From: Staphylococcus pseudintermedius
Lineage (GTDB): Bacteria > Bacillota > Bacilli > Staphylococcales > Staphylococcaceae
Direction: 5' to 3'
DNA length: 64,000 bases
Assembly (NCBI RefSeq): GCF_001792775.2
Contig: NZ_MLGE02000007.1
Span: 1-64,000 of the forward strand
This document shows, one piece after another, positions 27,122 to 36,596 of the stretch. The translations under genes and the position numbers were made by a program. How positions within the stretch are numbered: the first letter of the stretch is position 1; each line of letters opens with the position of its first letter. The notes beneath the pieces were generated by a model, which did not search any database, was not told the origin of the DNA, and saw nothing but the letters and a program-made list of their open reading frames with translations.

Positions 27122-27457
27122 ATGGATCGCACACGTATCATTAGAGGTGTCCTCATCTCAATTATTTTAGGTCTACTCTTTTTCTTCCTAAATCAAACAC
27201 AATCCACATATACGACAACCGAGTTATTGTTACGTTCAGTACTCGTTGCCATTGTCTTTGCGGTATTATACTTCGTTGTCTTCACGATTTTAAGCCACGA
27301 CACACGAAGACGCATTTATGGACCTCCCCTACTTATTGGCATCATCTTAGGTATACTAGTGGGGCAATGGTTAGAGCATGCTATAGTAGGCCTTGCACTC
27401 GGGGTTGCAGTTGGCTTAATCGTCGGTGCAATACGACAACGTTTTTTCAAGGAGTGA
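27122..27457 (+). CDS. Small membrane protein, Gly/Ile-rich
   Basis: A 111-residue protein with three to four hydrophobic segments and two GIILGILVG / VGLALGVAVG-type glycine-rich helices. AAGGAG precedes the ATG. Six bases upstream of a 60-codon membrane gene, so the two are cotranscribed. No family recognised. Confidence 0.65.
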   Translation: MDRTRIIRGVLISIILGLLFFFLNQTQSTYTTTELLLRSVLVAIVFAVLYFVVFTILSHDTRRRIYGPPLLIGIILGILVGQWLEHAIVGLALGVAVGLIVGAIRQRFFKE

Positions 27458-27463
27458 TGAAAT

Positions 27464-27646
27464 ATGTCAACACAAACGATTGGTATCATTGTCATCGTAA
27501 TTCTTTTAATTAGTTTTCTTCCTAACGCCTATATGTTATATAAAACTTCAAAAGAAGGCACTGAAAACACACGTTATAAATTAATGGTCGGTGTAGACGC
27601 CATGCTATTAGTGTTAATTATTGCTGCCATCTTACTATTAACCTAA
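27464..27646 (+). CDS. 60-residue membrane protein
   Basis: Two hydrophobic helices (about 6-27 and 40-59) joined by a charged loop (KTSKEGTENTRYK). GGAGTGATGAAAT precedes ATG. Second gene of a two-gene operon. Function unknown. Confidence 0.6.
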   Translation: MSTQTIGIIVIVILLISFLPNAYMLYKTSKEGTENTRYKLMVGVDAMLLVLIIAAILLLT

Positions 27647-27653
27647 ACCACCC

Positions 27654-27703
27654 TCATGACATCACAACAGAATCATTGTTGAACTTAACTTGTGGTGTCA
27701 TGA
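27654..27703. terminator. Strong hairpin between convergent operons
   Basis: TCATGACATCACAA pairs with TTGTGGTGTCATGA. There is no real T-run, only CTTTCTCTTTG, so it may be a weak terminator or an mRNA 3'-end protector. Confidence 0.5.
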
Positions 27704-27809
27704 ACTTTCTCTTTGTTACTCCAGAGAGATAAAAACATCCCTAGTTACTACGCTGCTCCACATTATCACCATCTCTTTTGCAACAAATGCCACATGCCAT
27801 AGTCCAAAA

Positions 27810-27858
27810 GAAAAACGCAGATACCACCCACTCAAATGAGTATGACACCTACGTTTAA
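27810..27858 (-). terminator. Terminator of the HAD-small membrane protein operon
   Basis: On the minus strand an imperfect long stem (ACGTAGGTGTCATACTCA with the opposite arm AGTGGGTGGTATCTGCGT) is followed by TTTTTC. Confidence 0.6.
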
Positions 27859-27860
27859 CG

Positions 27861-28052
27861 TTAAATTTTACCTTGTAAGAAAAAATAATAAATGATTGAA
27901 GCAAGCACTGCGTATACGATGAGTCCTGTTGCAGCGGATAACAGATGAACGCGCATCGGAATATGCTTTTGAAAACGTGGCGCTAATACTAAATTGCCGA
28001 CTAAAATAATCAAAGGTGCCACAATGAAAAATAAAATCATTTCTAAACTCAT
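27861..28052 (-). CDS. Small two-helix membrane protein
   Basis: A 63-residue hydrophobic protein with helices at about 4-24 and 36-58. Its ATG overlaps the stop codon of the HAD phosphatase gene by 4 bases, which supports real, coupled translation. Function unknown. Confidence 0.65.
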   Translation of the reverse strand: MSLEMILFFIVAPLIILVGNLVLAPRFQKHIPMRVHLLSAATGLIVYAVLASIIYYFFLQGKI

Positions 28053-28693
28053 CGTTGTACTCCATCAAAATATTGTGCGACGACTTGGCTCAAATCGACA
28101 TCTTTAGCAAGCAAGTCCAATTCTGAAAAATCGCTCTGAGCCGTGAATTGATTTGAGTTCACGATAACATCAAGTCCTGCACAAATCGCACCTGTCGCAC
28201 CATTCACTGAATCCTCAATTGCTAAACAATGCGTCGGACTATAATTCAGTGCTTGTACCGCAGCTAAATATAAATCAGGGGCAGGTTTTACTGTTTCAAC
28301 ATCTTCTCGACCTTTAATCACTGAAATATACTTTTCGATACCTAACTTCTGAACTAATGACTCAATGTGATGTCTTGTACTACTTGAAGCAATCCCCATC
28401 GGAATGTGACGTTGATGCAGTTGTTGCATCAGTTCTAACACACCAGGTCTTAAAGGCAGTTGTCCAGCTGTCTCATAATGTTCTTGATAGACTTGATCTG
28501 TTAACATTTCTCCTAAATGAGTAAGTAAATGTTGGTGAATCCCTAGCGCTCGTCCGCCAATATTCGAACGATAAAAGTCTGCGCTCATATTGGCATGACC
28601 TGCCTCATTCAAATAACGATTCACTGTTTCATATAAATGTTGTTCGGTATCGATAATCGTACCATCAAAATCAAAAATGACTGCGCGATACAT
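28049..28693 (-). CDS. HAD-superfamily hydrolase (beta-phosphoglucomutase-like)
   Basis: A 214-residue phosphatase or phosphomutase. It has the nucleophile motif DFDGTIIDTE (residues about 8-17), Ser/Thr motif GIASSS (about 100-105), Lys in VKPAPDLYL and the acidic AIEDSVNGATGA (about 166-177). Subfamily IA with cap type 1, as in PgmB, phosphonatase or YhcW. Substrate unknown. Coupled to the small membrane protein downstream. Confidence 0.85.
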   Translation of the reverse strand: MYRAVIFDFDGTIIDTEQHLYETVNRYLNEAGHANMSADFYRSNIGGRALGIHQHLLTHLGEMLTDQVYQEHYETAGQLPLRPGVLELMQQLHQRHIPMGIASSSTRHHIESLVQKLGIEKYISVIKGREDVETVKPAPDLYLAAVQALNYSPTHCLAIEDSVNGATGAICAGLDVIVNSNQFTAQSDFSELDLLAKDVDLSQVVAQYFDGVQR

Positions 28694-28738
28694 GCTTGCT
28701 TCCTCCTAAATTCTTGGTTCCGGTTTCTTCATTCATTG

Positions 28739-29569
28739 TTAAAATCCAGGTGCTAACGTTGCAAATTCATACATAATTTTATTTTGACGATAGTACAGTG
28801 ATTTAAACCAAATACGATCAATAACACCTGAATGTTTGCCCGCTAAATGATCATGTAGTGAAACGAGTTGATTTAATGTGTCATCATTTTCTGTTGCAAG
28901 TGCGTGATGGTGAACATAACCGCGCCCTGGTCGAACATTAGGACCGTCTTTTTCGATGATTACGAGGTCTGAATAATACCCTTGATCATCAATCGCAACG
29001 ACTGACTGCTCACCAAATTGCGCTTTATCTTTAAAATCTAGTGTGTCGCGTAAATAGTCTAACGTTTTCTGTGCATCTGCAACGTGGATTTCAATCGGTC
29101 CTAGTCCTAAAATTTGATACTCTGCAGGAATGTCATTATCGACTGGATTTTGCCATCCATTTGGAATTACTGCATCGCCATTCACCATCATGACATATGA
29201 CAATGTATCTGGATCGTCAAAATACAGTGCCGGTTGTTCCATGTAAGTGCCTCTTGAAATGTTCGTCGCTTTTTCTTGTAAGCGTGCTTCAAAGAAATCG
29301 AGTGCTGCTTCATTTGGTACGAGTAGCCCAATTCTCGCAATCATGTTTGTTCCTTTACGCATTGCACCCGCATTTGGAATTTCAAAAAATGTCAGTAATG
29401 TGCCTGGTGAATTTTGTTGGTCACCGTAAAAAATGTGTACCATGCCATGATCATCTTGGTTGACCGTTTCTTTCGTTAAGTGTAAGCCTAATGTTTCCGT
29501 ATAAAATGCTTTGTTTTGATCCAAATCTTTAGTGTACATTGAGATATGATGATGTCCAGTAATGTTCAC
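28739..29569 (-). CDS. Ring-cleaving dioxygenase/glyoxalase family protein (MhqO/CatE-like)
   Basis: A 276-residue vicinal-oxygen-chelate protein with two tandem glyoxalase modules. Likely metal ligands are His in GHHHISMYT (N-terminal module), HIHY-type positions in RGYVHHHALAT and Glu near the C-terminus (KIMYEFATLAPGF). Relatives open hydroquinones or catechols and protect against quinones. The GTG start at 29569 has GGAGGG upstream; the TTG at 29584 lies within the RBS. Lies 45 bases upstream of the HAD gene on the same strand. Confidence 0.83.
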   Translation of the reverse strand: MNITGHHHISMYTKDLDQNKAFYTETLGLHLTKETVNQDDHGMVHIFYGDQQNSPGTLLTFFEIPNAGAMRKGTNMIARIGLLVPNEAALDFFEARLQEKATNISRGTYMEQPALYFDDPDTLSYVMMVNGDAVIPNGWQNPVDNDIPAEYQILGLGPIEIHVADAQKTLDYLRDTLDFKDKAQFGEQSVVAIDDQGYYSDLVIIEKDGPNVRPGRGYVHHHALATENDDTLNQLVSLHDHLAGKHSGVIDRIWFKSLYYRQNKIMYEFATLAPGF

Positions 29570-29648
29570 GATACACCCCTCCAAGTGTTATTCAAGTATG
29601 ATTTAAATAAAGTATATTTTTTATATCTAGAGATTGCAATAGATATGA

Positions 29649-29927
29649 TTAGGATACAGTTGGCAGGAGTATGAAACAGACAACACCAATAATGATGATA
29701 GATAATGGAAAAACAAGCGTTTGAATAAAGCGTACTTTTCGTTCTGATAATGTTGTGCGTAAGAGCCAAGTTTCAATGGTAAAGTTGATCATAGTCAATA
29801 TCGCAGTCAATGAAAGTAATAACGTCAAGCCATTCTGAAAATTCATCAAAAAGCCGACTGACAGCACGAGCATCATAAACAATATGGAGACCGTGATAAA
29901 GTAATTTTGTAGCACTTTCATCATCAT
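29649..29927 (-). CDS. Small three-helix membrane protein
   Basis: A 92-residue protein with hydrophobic helices at about 9-29, 34-52 and 66-90 and a basic loop (ERKVRF). RBS AAGGGTG. No domain recognised, function unknown. Confidence 0.6.
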   Translation of the reverse strand: MMMKVLQNYFITVSILFMMLVLSVGFLMNFQNGLTLLLSLTAILTMINFTIETWLLRTTLSERKVRFIQTLVFPLSIIIIGVVCFILLPTVS

Positions 29928-30040
29928 TTTTACATCACACCCTTTTTAAGGCTTCATTATTTTATATATTTAAACATTATTTTCGCACAACCTAATAAAA
30001 AAGTAAAACCGCTAGCAATCCTACAATAGCGAATCATGAA

Positions 30041-30099
30041 AAGAAAAAGAATAGCCCCTATCCTATCGCCTTTAACGACATGATACGCCTATTCTTTCT
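30041..30099 (-). terminator. Terminator behind the BASS transporter
   Basis: GAAAGAATAG pairs with CTATTCTTTTTC around a long loop; T-rich tail on the minus strand, just behind the stop. Confidence 0.65.
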
Positions 30100-30105
30100 A
30101 AAAAA

Positions 30106-31026
30106 TTATTTTGATTTTGCTGCCCAGTATTTCGCTAATATCGGTCCTGTCACTAAATGAACCACACTAAATATTGCACCTGGTACTGCAGCTAAAGGAT
30201 TAAAATGGACTGTCGCTAATGATGCAGCTAAGCCAGAGTTTTGCATGCCGACTTCAATCGAAACTGTTTTTTGGTCTGTATAATTTAATTTAAACAAATG
30301 CGAAAACCAAAAACCTAACAAATAACCGATCGCATTATGTATCACTACGACTAAAAAGATGAGCAATCCTGTTTGAATAATGAGCTCACCACTGCCCGCT
30401 ACAACCGCACCTAAAATCACTGAAATCGCAATAACTGAAATAATTGGCAAGATGTCTTCCCCCACATGTGCCACAGGTTTAAGAAATCTTTGAATTAAAA
30501 TACCTAACACTAAAGGTACGAGGACGACTTTAACGACTGAAATAAACATCGCGATAAACGAAACGTCCATCCATTCTTGTGCTAATACAAACATTAAAAA
30601 TGGTGTCATGAACGACGCAAGTATGGTTGAAATTGTTGTAATCGTTACAGATAATGGCACATTCCCTTTTGCCAAATAACTAATAACATTGCTCGACGTA
30701 CCTCCTGGACAACATCCTACTAACAGTACACCAATCGCAATATCAGCTGGTAATTGAAATAACTTCACAACCGCATATGCAGAAAGCGGCATAATCGTAT
30801 ATTGTAAAACGATCCCAATTAAGACAGCTTTCGGTTCCTTCAATATTAATTTAAAGTCATCAACTGTAACAGTTAAACCCATCCCTAACATAACAATACC
30901 TAATAAATACGGTACAAACGTTCCGAATCCTTTAAAAATATCCGGAATTAAAAACCCGGTAATACTCGCCAATAACATCCATAATAAAAATGTTTTAGAT
31001 GCAAATCGACCTAATCGTTGTAACAT
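30106..31026 (-). CDS. Bile acid:sodium symporter (BASS) family transporter
   Basis: A 306-residue, about 10-helix sodium-coupled carrier. The signature GCCPGGTSSNVISYLAKGN (about residues 117-135) and SIEVGMQNSGLA are the sodium-binding crossover regions. Relatives import pantoate, pyruvate or other organic anions; bile salts are unlikely here. Start at 31026 behind GGGGAG. Monocistronic. Confidence 0.88.
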   Translation of the reverse strand: MLQRLGRFASKTFLLWMLLASITGFLIPDIFKGFGTFVPYLLGIVMLGMGLTVTVDDFKLILKEPKAVLIGIVLQYTIMPLSAYAVVKLFQLPADIAIGVLLVGCCPGGTSSNVISYLAKGNVPLSVTITTISTILASFMTPFLMFVLAQEWMDVSFIAMFISVVKVVLVPLVLGILIQRFLKPVAHVGEDILPIISVIAISVILGAVVAGSGELIIQTGLLIFLVVVIHNAIGYLLGFWFSHLFKLNYTDQKTVSIEVGMQNSGLAASLATVHFNPLAAVPGAIFSVVHLVTGPILAKYWAAKSK

Positions 31027-31215
31027 GGCATTCACTCCCCAATGCAATTAATAAGCAGAATATTATCACAAATAAATGCGGTGTACAATTCTTTTTACAA
31101 AAATATTTAGTTTAAATACATAAATATCATGGTCACTTTACATCTATAGTCTTACTGAAAATACAAATGACTCGTGATACAATGAATGCAACAATATTTA
31201 AAATGGGGAATTAGA

Positions 31216-31743
31216 ATGATAATCGATAAAATAGAGACATTTATTTTAAATATAGATCAAATGACAAGTCGCTTTGCCAGACGAAAACTATTAAAGTTAT
31301 TAAATGGGATGAACCTCCATGCCACAATTCAAATAGAATGGTTGAAACATCAGCAAAATTACCTACTCAAAATTCATTTACCGAAACAAGCTTTGCCCTA
31401 TTTGATTAGTTTTTTGAGCTTCCATCATTATCGCATTTACCAAATTGTGCCTTTCCAATTACTTGATGCTATAAAACCATTACACCAACGCCCCCACGAG
31501 GAACATCGCTTTGAAATGATGATTGACGGTCTAGACGACCCGTTTATTAAAGATAAAGTGATTGATATTTTAAATGGTTTCCAAAGTGAACGTATCATTT
31601 ACAGTTTTGCAAAAGACATTTTGAAGGTGACGACAACTGCAGAAGTGATGAGTGCGTTAGTTGGCACTTTAGCAACGCGCAATATTGATATTTATCATGC
31701 GAACACAGCTGCACGCTGTTTCCATAAAATGCGTATTTCATAG
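31216..31743 (+). CDS. Uncharacterised protein
   Basis: A 175-residue soluble protein, Leu/His-rich, without recognised domain. ATG at 31216 has GGGGAATTA upstream; the longer frame from 31186 contains that RBS. The repeated pattern DKIETFILNI / DKVIDILNGF suggests alpha/beta structure with two related halves. Convergent with the SRPBCC gene. Confidence 0.6.
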   Translation: MIIDKIETFILNIDQMTSRFARRKLLKLLNGMNLHATIQIEWLKHQQNYLLKIHLPKQALPYLISFLSFHHYRIYQIVPFQLLDAIKPLHQRPHEEHRFEMMIDGLDDPFIKDKVIDILNGFQSERIIYSFAKDILKVTTTAEVMSALVGTLATRNIDIYHANTAARCFHKMRIS

Positions 31744-31807
31744 GCTATGCATCATCTCTCTTTCAGTAGCATGACGTCGATGTCATCCACTGCTTGATTC
31801 AATGCAT

Positions 31808-31843
31808 TAAAAAAACGGCACAGCGCACTTGCCTGTACCGTTT
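31808..31843 (-). terminator. Terminator of the SRPBCC gene
   Basis: ACGGCACAG pairs with CTGTACCGT with one mismatch, then seven U on the minus strand. Confidence 0.7.
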
Positions 31844-31858
31844 ATTCTTCATCTATTC

Positions 31859-32368
31859 TTATTCATTCAATTCAAATTCTGCTTCTAATTCACGTTGCAA
31901 CACATCAAACATCAATTCAAAACCATGTGCTGTATGGTCGTGATAAGCTTTCTTTTGTTGCTTATATTCAAGGTTGGTCAATCGGCGTTCTTTAGGCAAC
32001 ATACCTCTATAATGAAACGTCATCTCAGTCATCCCCGGTGATCGTTCTTCAAAATAGACTTCAATCTCATCAACATGTTCACTCAATTCCGGCATCTGAA
32101 TCGTTTTCACAATTTGCTCGCCTTCTTTTAACGTTTTATACGTGCCGATGACTTCAATACGTTTCCCTTTACGTAAATCGACAATTTGGTAATGACCTCC
32201 TTCAACAGGATCATTTTCGATAACTTGGTTTGTTCGGCGTGAAGTCATAAACCAATGTATTAATTGATTAGGGTCTAGCCACGCATGATACGCATTCAAA
32301 GGTGTCGTTTTCATCAAACGGACAAGCTCTATTTCTACCCATTCATTTTGCATATGCTTCACTTCCAT
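31859..32368 (-). CDS. SRPBCC/AHSA1-domain protein
   Basis: A 169-residue START-like (Bet v 1 fold) protein: MKTTPLNAYHAWLDPNQLIHWF is the typical AHSA1 N-terminus, and GGHYQIVD follows. Role unknown; such proteins bind hydrophobic ligands or Hsp90-like partners. The start is uncertain between ATG 32368, GTG 32362 (best spaced behind AAGGAG) and ATG 32353. Confidence 0.75.
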   Translation of the reverse strand: MEVKHMQNEWVEIELVRLMKTTPLNAYHAWLDPNQLIHWFMTSRRTNQVIENDPVEGGHYQIVDLRKGKRIEVIGTYKTLKEGEQIVKTIQMPELSEHVDEIEVYFEERSPGMTEMTFHYRGMLPKERRLTNLEYKQQKKAYHDHTAHGFELMFDVLQRELEAEFELNE

Positions 32369-32472
32369 TCTCCTTACTTTTTATTCATTTCGGATGACCT
32401 CTATTGTAACTTAAATCTATCAAGAACTAAATGAAGGTGTGTTTTTATGACTGTGATTCACTCTAAAACCAA

Positions 32473-33774
32473 TTAGCGATGAGAACGTAAGCGCGGTAGA
32501 TTAAACAGAATGGCGATAATCCCACAAATCGCAAGCATCACAGGGTAAATGGAATACGGCAACAACGTCACAGGTGAAATGCTCGCTACACCGGCTGCTG
32601 CAATGAGCTGTGGACTATAAGGAACAAAGCCTTGAAATGCACTGCCAAATATATCTAACAAACTCGCCGATTTTCTCGGATCAATATCATATTCTTCCGC
32701 AATGTCCTTCGCAAGTGGACCTGCCATAATAATCGAAATCGTATTATTCGCTGTCGAAATATCAGCAACACTGACAAGGCTCGCGATACCTAGTTCTGCA
32801 CCACGTCGTGTTTTAACGCGTTGTTTAACGAAATTTAACAGCCATGTAATCCCCCCGTGATGTTCAACGAGACCTATCATACCACCGATGAGTAATGCAA
32901 TCATCGCAATGTCTTGCATACCAAGAACGCCTTCTGACGCTGCTTTCAATAGGCCTCCTAAGTCAAATGAACCATCAATCAAGCCAATTAGAGACGATAA
33001 CAAAATGCCTCCTAACAACACTAACACAACGTTAATACCGATAACCGCCAAAATTAATACGAGTAAGTACGGAACCACTTTAACCCATTCGAAGTCGTAC
33101 GTTTTCGTTTGTGTCACATCATAACCGTGAGAAAGCCACCATAAAACGAAAATCGTGACGATAGCACCCGGCACAACGATACGAAAGTTCACTTTAAATT
33201 TATCGCTCATTTGCGTCTTTTGCGTGCGGACTGCGGCAATCGTTGTATCTGAAATCATGGACAAGTTATCGCCAAACATTGCACCACCAACCACTGTCGC
33301 CATCGCAAATGCAGCAGGGATTTCTGTTGCTTCACTAATACCGAATCCCACAGGTGCAATCGCTGCTACAGTCCCTACCGACGTCCCCATCGAAATAGAA
33401 ATAAACATACAAATGATAAAAAGTCCGACGATCAAGAAATTTTGCGGGATAAATGATAACCCTAAATTGACAATGGAAGTCACACCGCCCATCGCTTCAG
33501 TTGTTTTTGAAAAGGCCCCTGCAAGCAAAAAGATAAACATCATCAACACAATATTAGCGTGTCCTGCTTGACGTGCAAAAACTTCTACCTTTGACATAAA
33601 TGTTTCGCGTCGGTTCATCATTAACGCCACAACGACACCGATAATCGCGGCAACATTTAACGGCATAAAAGTAAAGTCTTTCGTGATGATACCTGCACCT
33701 AAAAAGATACTAATAAATACGACTAACGGAATGAGCGCCCATGGACTACTGTGCTCATGCTCTTGTTCTAACAT
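32473..33774 (-). CDS. NhaC-like Na+/H+ antiporter family carrier
   Basis: A 433-residue, about 12-helix carrier. MGTSVGTVAAIAPVGFG and MFGDNLSMISDTTIAAV are the paired signature loops. It is a paralogue of the protein at 51662-52996 and more distant from that at 4939-6336. RBS AAGGAG before ATG 33774. Some relatives exchange amino acids or organic anions rather than sodium. Confidence 0.83.
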   Translation of the reverse strand: MLEQEHEHSSPWALIPLVVFISIFLGAGIITKDFTFMPLNVAAIIGVVVALMMNRRETFMSKVEVFARQAGHANIVLMMFIFLLAGAFSKTTEAMGGVTSIVNLGLSFIPQNFLIVGLFIICMFISISMGTSVGTVAAIAPVGFGISEATEIPAAFAMATVVGGAMFGDNLSMISDTTIAAVRTQKTQMSDKFKVNFRIVVPGAIVTIFVLWWLSHGYDVTQTKTYDFEWVKVVPYLLVLILAVIGINVVLVLLGGILLSSLIGLIDGSFDLGGLLKAASEGVLGMQDIAMIALLIGGMIGLVEHHGGITWLLNFVKQRVKTRRGAELGIASLVSVADISTANNTISIIMAGPLAKDIAEEYDIDPRKSASLLDIFGSAFQGFVPYSPQLIAAAGVASISPVTLLPYSIYPVMLAICGIIAILFNLPRLRSHR

Positions 33775-33936
33775 AAAAAATCTCCTTAACGAAAAGCAAA
33801 TCACCTGTTTGAATATGTGTGATCTACTTGTCCTTCACTTTATTTTTATATCTTTTATAAAAGCAAAAAATCATTTTTAATGACATTTGAAAAATTGAAT
33901 TTTACTGTTAAACAATACATGAAAACATTGTGACCG

Positions 33937-35073
33937 TCAACGTCTTAAATGTTCATCCCATAAACGCTGAATGAACGCAATAAAATAATCAGGTACTTTA
34001 TCTAAAATTTGTTCGTTCGGCTGGAATTGTTCGTGATGCAGTGGGTATTCACTGTCTGAGCCAATCATCGCAAAATGAACAGGTGCCACAGCTTGATAAC
34101 CTGAGAAATCTTCACCTATCGTTAGTGCGCGCGGTAACACTTCTGTCTCATAACCGACTGATTGTGCCACTTCCAACGCTAAATTTTGTAACGTTTCATC
34201 ATTGATGACAGAGGCAGTTAAACGGTGATAATCCAAATCAATCTTCACATTAAACTGTTTTTCTAATCCTTCACAAATTTGGGTCATTCTGTCTTCAACT
34301 TGGTCACGAATATCTGCTTTAAAACTGCGAACTGTCCCTTCTACCATCGCTTCTTGAGGGATAACATTCCACGTATGACCGCTATGAATTTGACCTATCG
34401 TGACGACCGCTTCCTCATAAGGCGCAATGTTGCGACTCACGATCGTTTGTAAGCTTAAAATAAGTTGTCCTAAGACGATTTGCGGGTCTACTGAATCTTG
34501 AGGCATTGCTGCGTGCGCGCCTCGACCTTGAATACGAATGTTGAAACGATCGACATTTGACGTTAAATGCCCCGATTTTGCACGCCATTCACCGACTTTT
34601 ATCATTGGTGCATTGTGGAAGCCAAGAATCGCTAACGCCCCATCTAATGCGCCTGTCTGAACGACAGCGGGTGCCCCATCACCTGTTTCTTCAGCAGATT
34701 GGAAAATAATACGGACACGTCCCGGCAATTCTGATTCCATCTCTTTCAATTTCACTGCTGTACCGAGAATAGAAGCCATATGAATATCGTGACCACACGC
34801 ATGCATCACATTATCATTTTGTGATTGATACGCTAAGTTTGTTTTTTCATTAATGGGTAACGCGTCAATGTCTGAGCGAATCGCAATCATTTCTTCCCCT
34901 TGCCCTACTTCTGCGATAAGCCCGACCTTTAACGGTAAGTCGAGTATTCGAATATCGTAACTTTCTAAAATTTCTCGTAACCGTGCTGTTGTTTGAAATT
35001 CTTCATTGGAAAGTTCTGGATTTTGATGAAACCATCTTCTCCATTCAATTAATTGTTTTAAATCAGCTGCCAT
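33937..35073 (-). CDS. M20-family amidohydrolase (HipO/AmaA-like)
   Basis: A 378-residue metallohydrolase that frees an amino acid from an N-acyl or related conjugate. Metal ligands lie in HACGHDIHMA (about 92-101) and EETGDGAPAV (about 126-135), plus the His in ILGFHNAP. A dimerisation domain lies in between (about 170-285). RBS GAAGGG. Its start lies inside the end of the SulP carrier gene (11-base overlap), so the two are coupled, perhaps for uptake and breakdown of one substrate. Confidence 0.88.
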   Translation of the reverse strand: MAADLKQLIEWRRWFHQNPELSNEEFQTTARLREILESYDIRILDLPLKVGLIAEVGQGEEMIAIRSDIDALPINEKTNLAYQSQNDNVMHACGHDIHMASILGTAVKLKEMESELPGRVRIIFQSAEETGDGAPAVVQTGALDGALAILGFHNAPMIKVGEWRAKSGHLTSNVDRFNIRIQGRGAHAAMPQDSVDPQIVLGQLILSLQTIVSRNIAPYEEAVVTIGQIHSGHTWNVIPQEAMVEGTVRSFKADIRDQVEDRMTQICEGLEKQFNVKIDLDYHRLTASVINDETLQNLALEVAQSVGYETEVLPRALTIGEDFSGYQAVAPVHFAMIGSDSEYPLHHEQFQPNEQILDKVPDYFIAFIQRLWDEHLRR

Positions 35074-36259
35074 GTTGATCCCTTCCTTTTCGAAATTTTT
35101 GAATCCGTTGATAACTATAATAAACCGCTGTGCCGACGACTACCCCGAGTGCTAAATTATGCGCGGTGACAATCAATAAAAAAGTAATGAGCATAATCAT
35201 GAATTCTGTCCAACGTCGCTCGACAATATACCGCAATGTTTGACGGTCAAAAGCGTTCATCGCAATACGTGTCAAAACGATAGCTAACACGACCATAGGA
35301 ATGTTGCCGACGAGTGGACTTAATAACACTAAAAATAACAACATCACGATACCTGCTGCCAAAGTTGAAAGTCGTGACGTTGCACCTAATTTAAGGTTAT
35401 ATTTCGACTGTCCCACTAACGCACTTCCCGCAAGCCCCCCAAATAAACAAATGATGAAATTTGTAAGCCCTTGACCAAATGATTCACGATTGAGACTGCT
35501 AGCGGTTTTTGTTAGCTGATCGACCATTCGCGCTGTTAAACTCGTTTGAATTGTTGCGACAATTGCTAACATTAGGCCAAAAATGATGAGTTCTACAACT
35601 ATCCACCCTGTTAAATCAACTTGAGGTAACCCGAGCGTTGGCATTTCGAATTGGATATACGCTAAATCTTGTACGACCATTAAGTCGACATGAAACATTT
35701 TGGCCGCGATGGATAAAACGACAATCATAATGAGTGCAGCAGGGATACGTTCTGTGATATGCGGAATGAAAAATATCATGATTAAACTGAGCACTGCAAA
35801 GAGGTATGTCGATAGATTGTGACCCAAAATATGTTTTAGTTGCGAGGTAAATAATAAATAAGCTAACGCATTCATAAATCCAACAACGACCGGTACTGGA
35901 ATTTTATGTATCGCTTTATCCACACGACAAAATGCGAATATGATTTGAAATATGCCCATGATGAGCATCGCTGCAACGAGCATCTGCTGGCCATACATTG
36001 AGGTGATTAACACAGCGACAATGGAGACCCCACTACTCGGCGAAGAAACCATTAATGTGCGGGAACCTAAAAAACTGATTCCGATGAGCATGAGTGCGGT
36101 ACTGAATATGCCGACTGTTGGGCCAACGCCAGCGATAAATGAAAATGCGATAGCACCTGCCACCATAGCTAGAGCAACCAGTAAGCCTGCTGTGATGTTT
36201 TGGAAAGTGTGTTCTCTCCAGCTTGTGAGGTAATTTTGGATTGTGTGATGCATCTCCAT
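35063..36259 (-). CDS. SulP-family anion carrier without STAS domain
   Basis: A 398-residue membrane protein with 10-12 helices of the SulP (SLC26) type; TAGLLVALAMVAGAIAFSF is the first conserved helix. Full-length SulP proteins carry a C-terminal STAS domain, which is absent here; the protein ends soon after the last helix (YQRIQKFRKGRDQHGS). Start at 36259 or the ATG two codons later, behind GGGAG. Coupled to the M20 amidohydrolase. The substrate may be an organic anion such as an acylated amino acid. Confidence 0.83.
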   Translation of the reverse strand: MEMHHTIQNYLTSWREHTFQNITAGLLVALAMVAGAIAFSFIAGVGPTVGIFSTALMLIGISFLGSRTLMVSSPSSGVSIVAVLITSMYGQQMLVAAMLIMGIFQIIFAFCRVDKAIHKIPVPVVVGFMNALAYLLFTSQLKHILGHNLSTYLFAVLSLIMIFFIPHITERIPAALIMIVVLSIAAKMFHVDLMVVQDLAYIQFEMPTLGLPQVDLTGWIVVELIIFGLMLAIVATIQTSLTARMVDQLTKTASSLNRESFGQGLTNFIICLFGGLAGSALVGQSKYNLKLGATSRLSTLAAGIVMLLFLVLLSPLVGNIPMVVLAIVLTRIAMNAFDRQTLRYIVERRWTEFMIMLITFLLIVTAHNLALGVVVGTAVYYSYQRIQKFRKGRDQHGS

Positions 36260-36385
36260 CCCCCCGACTCCCTTATATTGCATTATATTATATCAAAGCA
36301 ATCGGGATTTGTTGATTATTTTAGGTTTTGGGTGATGGTTTTGATACATGGTTGTTATGTTTACAATTGCGTTGAGCATAATCTA

Positions 36386-36531
36386 ACGATTGCTTAAACC
36401 GTGCTGCGCTTTCCGAGGCGCTGAAACTCCAACTCAATTCGGCTCGATTGGGATGAGCACCTGGTGGAAGCCGAATTGAATTTTCCGTTTCAGCTGATGC
36501 CTCAGGAGTCTCGCACGATTTCGGCAATCGT
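36386..36531. repeat. 146-bp palindromic intergenic repeat, full form
   Basis: Ends ACGATTGC and GCAATCGT are inverted. Further in, GTTTCAG and CTGAAAC pair, and CAATTCGGCT with AGCCGAATTG form a central hairpin. The outer parts recur in a shorter copy at 62863-62933. Confidence 0.65.
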
Positions 36532-36596
36532 ATCGCTACAGTATTGTTATTCAGCGTTCCAAAAACACTTCACGCTTTATGGGAAAGAGTGAGATT

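Noticed and set aside
36321..36527. 68-codon minus-strand frame at 36.4 kb
   Set aside because: Lies wholly in the palindromic repeat; no RBS.
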